A DNA stretch of 24,232 nucleotides, from assembly GCA_964643965.1 (NCBI GenBank), contig CAZXVH010000083.1:1-24232 (forward strand), read 5' to 3'. The notes beneath the pieces are model-generated. The model ran no database searches and was not told the origin of the DNA. It saw nothing but the letters and a program-made list of their open reading frames with translations. The translations under genes were made by a program, and so were the position numbers. This DNA comes from GCA-2746795 sp964643965. GTDB taxonomy: Bacteria > Chloroflexota > Anaerolineae > Promineifilales > Promineifilaceae. Of this stretch, positions 7,844-13,176 are shown piece after piece (positions within the stretch are counted from its first letter, which is position 1; the number at the start of each line of letters is the position of its first letter).

Positions 7844-7880
7844 AAAGACCTCTGAGGGATTGTTGCCTCAGAGGTCTTTT
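7844..7880 (+). terminator. Rho-independent terminator of the secretory operon
   Basis: A perfect 14-bp stem (AAAGACCTCTGAGG with CCTCAGAGGTCTTT), an 8-base loop and a short T run. It lies 47 bases after the last gene of the operon that starts at 4276. Confidence 0.88.
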
Positions 7881-8176
7881 GATTCCACTTCTCAAGTGGA
7901 CTTCGTAAAAGGTGGTGCAGATTTATCTGCTGTTTTCATTCTCCCCGTGTCTCTCGGTGGCTACTCCGGGTGGCTTCAGCGCCTTCTCTTTCCGTCACAT
8001 TGGTTGGACGCCCCTCTGAAAGTACGATAAGATTCTGCCCGAATTTGAGCAAACATAAAGGAATGAAATTTAAATAAGATATTTAACTGAGATTAGATAC
8101 TCGACCAGTTTCTAATTTCTAAATTCTAATTTTTCGTGGGTTGTTTAATCCGGGTTATAAGGGATTTATTGTCAAC
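7881..8176. other. Intergenic region upstream of the glycosylation cluster
   Basis: About 300 bases with no convincing gene. It holds a small hairpin (CCACTT/AAGTGG near 7885-7899), then an AT-rich stretch (8040-8135) that probably contains the promoter of the following glycosyltransferase, and a 7-bp-period array at 8109-8129. No RNA gene was recognised. Confidence 0.5.
8109..8129. repeat. 7-bp-period array, three units (TTTCTAA type)
   Basis: TTTCTAA, TTTCTAA and ATTCTAA in exact register. The same TTTCTAA unit recurs, again doubled, at 10505-10518 inside the start of another gene. Confidence 0.65.
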
Positions 8177-8956
8177 ATGACGAACAAAGAAAATGTCATT
8201 GTCGTAATGCCAGCGTACAACGCGGCGCAAACATTGGTAGACACCTACCGCAGTATTCCCCCGGATTATGTGGCTCAGGTGATTCTGGTGGATGATGGCA
8301 GCATTGACGACACCGCCAAAGTGGCGCAAGACCTGGACCTGGACCTTATCATCCATCCGCATAACGCCGGCTATGGGGCCAATCAGAAGACCTGTTATAT
8401 GGAAGCGCTGCGTTTGGGCGCGGAAATTGTCATCATGCTCCATCCTGATGGCCAGTATGACCCTAAAATCATCCCCGATATGATTGCGGCTATCCGCGAG
8501 GGACGGGGGGATTTTGTCTTGGGGTCGCGCTTTATGCCGCCGGCCGGAGCGTTGGCAGGGGGGATGCCGCGCTATAAATACCTGGCGAACCGCTTTTTAA
8601 CGGCCATTGAAAATGCAGTCATGGGTACTTCCCTGTCTGAGTGCCACACTGGCTACCGGGCGTACAGCCGCCGCCTGCTGGAAACGGTGCCTTTCTTACG
8701 CAACGCCAACGATTTTGCCTTTGATACGGAGATGATTTTTCAGGCCCATCATTTCGGCTTTCAATTTGCCGAAGTGCCGGTGAGTACCAAATATTTTAAT
8801 GAAGCGTCCTCCATCAGTTTCCGCGCCAGCACCACCTATGGCCTGAAAACGTTGTGGGTGGCCGGCCGCTACCTGCTGCATCGCCTGAAAATTTGGAAAT
8901 TCGACCTCTTTAAGCCCACACACCGAGGAAAAATAACAATTAACAGTGAAGGATGA
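8177..8956 (+). CDS. Family 2 glycosyltransferase (polyprenyl-phosphate sugar synthase-like)
   Basis: A 259-residue soluble GT-A glycosyltransferase. Seen: MPAYNAA (residues 11-17), ILVDDGS (36-42, nucleotide binding), HPHNAGYGANQ (60-70), the HPDGQYDP metal-binding block (89-96), GSRF (116-119) and GYRAYSR (159-165). This order matches DPM1/GtrB-type synthases that load a sugar onto a polyprenyl phosphate, but there are no C-terminal membrane helices, so it would be peripheral. ATG 8177 is preferred over a TTG at 8141 that is also in frame. No strong Shine-Dalgarno is visible. The stop codon lies inside a 7-bp repeat only 3 bases before the DUF2142 gene, implying an operon. It plausibly supplies an activated sugar to the membrane enzyme downstream (inference). 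Confidence 0.92.
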   Translation: MTNKENVIVVMPAYNAAQTLVDTYRSIPPDYVAQVILVDDGSIDDTAKVAQDLDLDLIIHPHNAGYGANQKTCYMEALRLGAEIVIMLHPDGQYDPKIIPDMIAAIREGRGDFVLGSRFMPPAGALAGGMPRYKYLANRFLTAIENAVMGTSLSECHTGYRAYSRRLLETVPFLRNANDFAFDTEMIFQAHHFGFQFAEVPVSTKYFNEASSISFRASTTYGLKTLWVAGRYLLHRLKIWKFDLFKPTHRGKITINSEG

Positions 8957-8973
8957 GAGATGAAGGCTGAATC
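8946..8973. repeat. 7-bp-period array carrying a stop and a start codon
   Basis: GTGAAGG, ATGAGAG, ATGAAGG and CTGAATC in one 7-base register. The array contains the GT2 stop (TGA 8954-8956), the AAGGA ribosome-binding site and the ATG (8960) of the DUF2142 gene, so the whole gene junction is made of repeat. Confidence 0.65.
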
Positions 8974-10477
8974 TCCACTCTCAAGCCCTGCGGCAAGCTC
9001 AGGACGAGGTCCGCAATCGCGCAAAGAGTGGCTGCTCATTTTGCTGCTGTTTGCCATTATGCTGGTGAAGGGGGCGCTGTGGAGCCTGGCGCTGCCGCTG
9101 TGGCAGGGGCCAGATGAGGACGACCATTTTGCTGTGATTCAGTTTATTGGCGAAAACGGCCGTTTACCTGACGCCGCGGATATCATCCTGCCTGATGAAC
9201 TCACCCTGTCCCGTGAATTGGCTGACGTGGGCCGGCTGGATTACCAGCCAGAACAGCGGCAAGGGTGGAGCGACAGCGCCATGGGATTGCGCGAAGCTGA
9301 ATTCGGCCAACTACCCGCTTCCACCCGCACCAGCACCGAACTGGGTACCACGGCCAAATTGGTCCACGCCACGCCATTGTACTACCTGCTTGCCGCCGCC
9401 CCTTACCGCCTCATCGGCTATGGGCAGGATTTGCTGGGGCGGATGCAGGTGCAGCGGCTTTTCGCCGTGCTGGTGAGCAGCCCCATCGTCATTGTAGCTT
9501 ACCTCATCACCCGCCTGCTGTTCCCCACCGACCCCGTGATGCGCCTGACCATTCCCACCCTGGTGGCTTTTCAACCGCAGCTGACGCAGATGACGGCCGT
9601 TGTCTCCGTCGATGGTTTCTTTTTTGTGTTGTACTCCCTGCTCATTTACCTCTGTTTGCGCGTCCTACGAGAGCGTTTTAACTGGAAATATGCGGCTGCC
9701 ATTGGCATCACGTTTGCCGCCGGGATGCTCATCAAACCGACCCTGAGCGGGTTTGCGCCGCTGGTGGCGCTGGTTGTCTTTTATGATTTATGGCGCGGCA
9801 AAGGGCGGCGCTGGTCGGTGGTGGTGGCGGCCGTTTTGATGAACGTTATCATTATTCTGCCGCTCTCCTGGTGGATGCAGCGCAGTTGGCGCATTAACCA
9901 GGATTTGTTCTACTTCAATCCGGTCTTGAAGGGCCACCGCCTCATTCAAAACCCCTTTTATGATTACGCGCCGTTCCAGCACATGCTCGACTATTACCAG
10001 AGCGTGTGGGGCGGCCTGTTTACCACCTGGTGGGCGCATTTTGGCTGGATCGACACGCCAGTGGCACCCTGGATTTATCATCTGCTGCGTTTGCTTACCT
10101 TCCTGGCCATGGCCGGGTTGGTCTGGAAGCTGGGGCGCGATTGGGGGAAACGGCCGTTATTCTCCGATTGGCGGCAGGGCAAAAACATGGCCCCGGTGCT
10201 GGTCTGGAGCTTCCTGGTCCTGACGATCATTGTACCTGTTCTGCTCATCCAGTTTTATGATCTGACCTTTTGGTGGGAATACGGCAACGGCCGGGGTCTG
10301 CAAGGACGCTACTGGCTGGGAACCATCATCCCCATGCTCACCTTTTTTACCCTCGGCCTGCTTTATCTCACGCCCAAACGGTGGCACAATACGCTTCATG
10401 CCAGCCTGCGCCTGGCCATGCTCATCTTCAACATCGTCGCGCTGCTGGTCTATGTCATACCACGTTATTATTTATAG
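8960..10477 (+). CDS. DUF2142-family polytopic membrane protein (GT-C-like glycosyltransferase)
   Basis: A 505-residue membrane protein. It has a first transmembrane helix (WLLILLLFAIMLVKGALW), then the extracytoplasmic loop motif LWQGPDEDDHFAVIQFIGE, where the acidic residues after the first helix resemble the catalytic region of GT-C enzymes. About ten further hydrophobic segments follow, with GLQGRYWLGTIIPM near the C terminus, a hallmark of DUF2142 proteins. It probably transfers a lipid-linked sugar outside the membrane (inference). AAGGA lies 6 bases upstream of the start. The N-terminal LSSPAASSGRGPQSR is encoded by a sequence related to the dispersed CTTCGACAGGCTCAGG repeat, so the cytoplasmic leader looks like recent repeat-derived sequence. 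Palindromes encode ENGRLP, MTAVVS and KRPLFS. Confidence 0.85.
   Translation: MKAESPLSSPAASSGRGPQSRKEWLLILLLFAIMLVKGALWSLALPLWQGPDEDDHFAVIQFIGENGRLPDAADIILPDELTLSRELADVGRLDYQPEQRQGWSDSAMGLREAEFGQLPASTRTSTELGTTAKLVHATPLYYLLAAAPYRLIGYGQDLLGRMQVQRLFAVLVSSPIVIVAYLITRLLFPTDPVMRLTIPTLVAFQPQLTQMTAVVSVDGFFFVLYSLLIYLCLRVLRERFNWKYAAAIGITFAAGMLIKPTLSGFAPLVALVVFYDLWRGKGRRWSVVVAAVLMNVIIILPLSWWMQRSWRINQDLFYFNPVLKGHRLIQNPFYDYAPFQHMLDYYQSVWGGLFTTWWAHFGWIDTPVAPWIYHLLRLLTFLAMAGLVWKLGRDWGKRPLFSDWRQGKNMAPVLVWSFLVLTIIVPVLLIQFYDLTFWWEYGNGRGLQGRYWLGTIIPMLTFFTLGLLYLTPKRWHNTLHASLRLAMLIFNIVALLVYVIPRYYL
8983..9014. repeat. Dispersed CTGTCGAAG-type repeat inside a coding region
   Basis: The segment contains GCAAGCTCAGGACGAGG next to CAAGCCCTGC, a diverged copy of the repeat seen at 12262-12325 and around the assembly gap. 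It lies within the first 20 codons of the DUF2142 gene. Confidence 0.4.
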
Positions 10478-10489
10478 CAGGATGCGCCA

Positions 10490-12214
10490 GTGAAAGACCG
10501 CCAATTTCTAATTTCTAATCTCCAATCTCCCTGGGTTTTAACGGCCGTTCTCCTCCTCATCCTCGCCATCTTCCTGCTGGTCGGCAAATGGCGCAGCACG
10601 TCCACCGGCCCGCAGGTGCAGGTTCCCATGTTCTACGACGCCCATTACCTTTTCCCGCGCCCCTGGACGCAGGCGCAGGAAGCGCCCGGCGTACCCGCCC
10701 CCTTTCCGGTAGCCTTTTACGGCGAAAACACCCTCACCCAGCCCTTTATCAGCGGCGCGGACAATCTGGCAATGGTCGATGTGTGGCTGCAAGGCTCGCC
10801 TTATGGCGCGGTGACGGCCACGCTGGCCGACGAAAGCGGCCCGCTTTACACCGGCCAGGTCAGCTTCCCCGAGAATCCGCAGGGCGGCGTGGTGCGTTTT
10901 GCCTTCCCGCCCATCGCCGAGGCCGAGGGGCGGCCCTTCTGGCTGACGTTGGCGGCGCCCGGCGCGTCGGCGGAAGAACCAACCATCACCCGCGTGGTGG
11001 GCGGCGACCGGCTGGGTGGGGCGGTGCAAATCAACGAGTATCGTCGGCCGGGTAATTTGGAAATGCGTACTTATGTGAGGGGAACGGCCGTTCTCGACGC
11101 CCTCACTGAACAACTCCTGCCCGACCTTTTCCGGCTCCGTTTGCAGCAGTATAAAGTGTTCAAGGGGGAGGCATTCGCCATGCTGCTGGCGTTGACGCTG
11201 AGCCTCAGCGTCGTTTACCTGGTGTTGGCCCGGCCGCCCGGCCAAAGCGCGGCCCGGGCGGTGGGCTGGACGTTGGCCGGCTTGCTGGCGGGGCTGCTGC
11301 TGTGGCAGATGGGCTGGGGGCGGGTGCAGCTGCCCCTGTTAGACCGGGCCATTCAGATGACGGAAGCAGGTGAAACGGCCGTTCCCCCTTCCGGCGAAAA
11401 TTTGCGCATCATCAATGATTTGTCGCTCTTGCTGTGGACGGCCGAGCGCCGACCCGAAGAACGTTTCATTGAGACCGGGGTGGTGGGCGGCTATCCGGCC
11501 ATCATCGTGCCGCCTGAGTCGGAACTGGGGTATGCCCTGGAGGTGGGGCAAAACGGCCGTTTACAGGTTGGCGCCCAAACCAAAGAGCCTGGCCAACTGC
11601 GCTACGCCATTTTTTTCAACGATACTGAACTGGCCGCGCAGGTGGTAGACACAGAAACGGTCTGGTTTGACGTGGATTTGACGCCGTTCGCCGGGCAGGG
11701 GGGTCACCTGCGGTTGGTGACGGAGTCGGTCAGTGGACAGCCACACGGCTATTGGTTCCAACCGCAAATGCTGGCCCGAACCGACTGGCTTTTTCCCGAT
11801 CTGCCGCCCACCGCCCAGGCCGCCGGGCATCGTTTTGGTGGGGATGTAGTCTTGGCGGGTTATGCCGTTGAACTAACCGGGGAGGATGAGGTGGATGTGG
11901 TGTTGTATTGGCGCGGGGAACGGCCGTTGCACGCCTATGCCACCGTCTTCGTCCACCTGCTGGCGGCGGACGGCGCTCTCCTCGCTCAGGACGACAGCCA
12001 GCCGGTGCAAAACAGCTACCCCCTGCCTATCTGGCCGGCCGGCGTCCTCATTGCCGACCGCCACACTCTACGCTTACCGGCCGGCGCTGACCCCACGCAG
12101 CTGGCCGTCGGCCTTTACAATCCCTCTGATTTTACCCGCTGGCCCGTCACCAACCCCGACGGCTCGACCGACGCCGACAGCCGTGCCCTGCTCCCTTTGA
12201 ACCTTGCGCCGTGA
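10490..12214 (+). CDS. Membrane-anchored beta-sandwich protein of the glycosylation cluster
   Basis: 574 residues from a GTG start (AGGA 7 bases upstream). It has one helix at about residues 15-32, an ectodomain to about 220 (GENTLTQPFISGADNLAMVDVWLQ, a jelly-roll-like start), two closely spaced helices (AFAMLLALTLSLSVVYLVLA and AVGWTLAGLLAGLLLWQM), and a second ectodomain. The final 120 residues (VLAGYAVELTGEDEVDVVLYW, YATVFVHLLAADG, YPLPIWPAGVLIADRHTL, LAVGLYNP) are a beta-sandwich often fused to Chloroflexota membrane glycosyltransferases. No catalytic motif is visible. It starts 12 bases after the DUF2142 stop and is likely an accessory partner of it (inference). The first codons (QFLISNLQS) come from a 7-bp repeat. 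Exact palindromes encode LTAVLL, GTAVLD, ETAVPP, QNGRLQ and ERPLHA. Confidence 0.75.
   Translation: MKDRQFLISNLQSPWVLTAVLLLILAIFLLVGKWRSTSTGPQVQVPMFYDAHYLFPRPWTQAQEAPGVPAPFPVAFYGENTLTQPFISGADNLAMVDVWLQGSPYGAVTATLADESGPLYTGQVSFPENPQGGVVRFAFPPIAEAEGRPFWLTLAAPGASAEEPTITRVVGGDRLGGAVQINEYRRPGNLEMRTYVRGTAVLDALTEQLLPDLFRLRLQQYKVFKGEAFAMLLALTLSLSVVYLVLARPPGQSAARAVGWTLAGLLAGLLLWQMGWGRVQLPLLDRAIQMTEAGETAVPPSGENLRIINDLSLLLWTAERRPEERFIETGVVGGYPAIIVPPESELGYALEVGQNGRLQVGAQTKEPGQLRYAIFFNDTELAAQVVDTETVWFDVDLTPFAGQGGHLRLVTESVSGQPHGYWFQPQMLARTDWLFPDLPPTAQAAGHRFGGDVVLAGYAVELTGEDEVDVVLYWRGERPLHAYATVFVHLLAADGALLAQDDSQPVQNSYPLPIWPAGVLIADRHTLRLPAGADPTQLAVGLYNPSDFTRWPVTNPDGSTDADSRALLPLNLAP
10505..10532. repeat. 7-bp-period array inside the start of a coding region
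   Basis: TTTCTAA twice, then TCTCCAA and TCTCCCT, in register. It encodes FLISNLQSP at residues 6-14 of the membrane-anchored protein. The same TTTCTAA unit occurs upstream of the GT2 gene at 8109. Confidence 0.65.
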
Positions 12215-12238
12215 AGCGCCAGGCGTGATACGTGAAGT
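12211..12238. repeat. 7-bp-period array overlapping a stop codon
   Basis: GTGAAGC, GCCAGGC, GTGATAC and GTGAAGT in register. The first unit contains the TGA stop of the preceding gene (12212-12214), and the array runs into the left arm of the folded repeat at 12223-12368. Confidence 0.55.
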
Positions 12239-12368
12239 TTTTGTAACGATACAGGTAGGTTCCCTGAGCCTGTCGAAGGGAACCGGGCTTCGACAAGTGG
12301 TTCTTGAGCTTGCCGAAAGGCTCAGCCCTCGTCTGGCTGTATAGTTACAAGTTTTTTACGCATGACGC
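12223..12368. repeat. 146-bp folded repeat element with inverted ends
   Basis: The outer arms 12223-12254 and 12337-12368 are inverted copies matching at 24 of 32 positions. Inside, CTGAGCCT (12264-12271) pairs perfectly with AGGCTCAG (12318-12325), and CTTCGACAAG near 12289 faces CTTGCCGAA near 12309. The whole can fold as one long imperfect hairpin. The core is the CTGAGCCTGTCGAAGG repeat that also flanks the assembly gap. It has no coding capacity and fits a MITE-like or REP/BIME-like element between two genes. Confidence 0.6.
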
Positions 12369-12386
12369 ATCACCTATCGCCTTCTA

Positions 12387-12395
12387 TGCTACAAT
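12387..12395 (+). promoter_or_regulatory. Candidate extended -10 promoter of the AMMECR1 gene
   Basis: TGCTACAAT is an extended -10 (TGn followed by TACAAT, one mismatch to TATAAT), 26 bases before the start codon. No good -35 is visible at the right distance, which is common for extended -10 promoters. Confidence 0.45.
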
Positions 12396-12421
12396 GTTTT
12401 TGGGCAAAAAGAAGGTGAGCG

Positions 12422-13036
12422 ATGACCGATACAGACGAAAACAGTGGCATAATCCCCCCCGTTTTTCAGGCGTTGCATGAAACACAACAAAAGACGCTGC
12501 TCGTTTTGGCGCGGCAAGCTATTGCCTATTACCTGGAAAATCAGCGCTTTCTGGAGACAAAAACAGCCGATCCCGGCCTCCAACAAAAGGCAGGCGTGTT
12601 TGTAACGCTGCACACTCGTTGGGAACCAACCCAGCCACACGACAAGGCGACCCGGCTGCGCGGTTGTATCGGCCGTATGGAAGCAGATGAACCGTTGATT
12701 GATTTGACGCCAATGATGGCGGTGAAGGCGGCGCTGCGGGATCCGAGATTTGCCCCGGTAACGGCCGTTGAACTGCCCATCCTCCAGATTGAAATCTCCG
12801 TGCTTTCCCCGCTCACCCCCGTCACCCGCATTGAAGCGATTGAACTGGGCGTACATGGTCTGGTCATCAGCAGCGGCCGGCAGCGGGGGTTGCTGCTGCC
12901 TCAAGTGCCAGAGACGTTTGGCTGGTCGCGGGATGAGTATCTGGAAGCGATCTGCCGCAAAGCGGGTTTGCCCCCTGGCGCCTGGCAATCCTCACAATTG
13001 CTCATGTTTACGACGCAGGTGTTTGAAGAAGAATGA
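12422..13036 (+). CDS. AMMECR1-domain protein (AmrA-like)
   Basis: A 204-residue AMMECR1-domain protein. The hallmark LRGCIGR is at residues 79-85, followed by DPRFAPV (107-113), LEIEIS-type strand LQIEISVLSPL, GLVISSGRQRGLLLPQVP, and the C-terminal GWSRDEYLEAICRKAGLPPGAW. This covers the whole domain. In many bacteria and archaea AMMECR1 proteins are encoded with a MEMO-like dioxygenase-fold protein and a radical SAM enzyme (AmmeMemoRadiSam), with a suggested role in RNA or protein modification. Here no such partners are near, so the gene is an orphan. AGGTGA lies 3 bases upstream of ATG. One palindrome encodes VTAVEL inside the domain. Confidence 0.92.
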   Translation: MTDTDENSGIIPPVFQALHETQQKTLLVLARQAIAYYLENQRFLETKTADPGLQQKAGVFVTLHTRWEPTQPHDKATRLRGCIGRMEADEPLIDLTPMMAVKAALRDPRFAPVTAVELPILQIEISVLSPLTPVTRIEAIELGVHGLVISSGRQRGLLLPQVPETFGWSRDEYLEAICRKAGLPPGAWQSSQLLMFTTQVFEEE

Positions 13037-13176
13037 GGGTGGCAGAGTTGCAGAATAACAAGCCCCCTTACCCCGGTCACTAAGCTCGTCGAAGCGCCAC
13101 TTGCCCTCTTTTCCAGGCAGGAGTACCATTGCCCACTTTATTGTCGTAAGCAAAATAATACACTTCGGAGAAAAGA
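13037..13176. other. Intergenic region before the Lon-like protease
   Basis: 140 bases. At 13080-13096 there is TAAGCTCGTCGAAGCG, a further diverged relative of the CTGAGCCTGTCGAAGG repeat. The ribosome-binding site GGAG (13167-13170) lies 6 bases before the next start. No clear terminator or promoter was found. Confidence 0.4.

Noticed and set aside
7839..8030. A 63-codon open frame after the secretory operon
   Set aside because: It runs through the operon terminator hairpin and has no ribosome-binding site or recognisable sequence.
10538..11245. A 235-codon open frame on the minus strand opposite the envelope protein gene
   Set aside because: GC-rich antisense shadow, rich in His, Arg and Gln, with no domain; the plus-strand frame has helices and a conserved beta-sandwich.
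12223..12368. Rho-independent terminator of the glycosylation cluster
   Set aside because: The arms are far apart and imperfect, and no T run follows a compact stem, so a repeat element is the better description, although it could still slow transcription.
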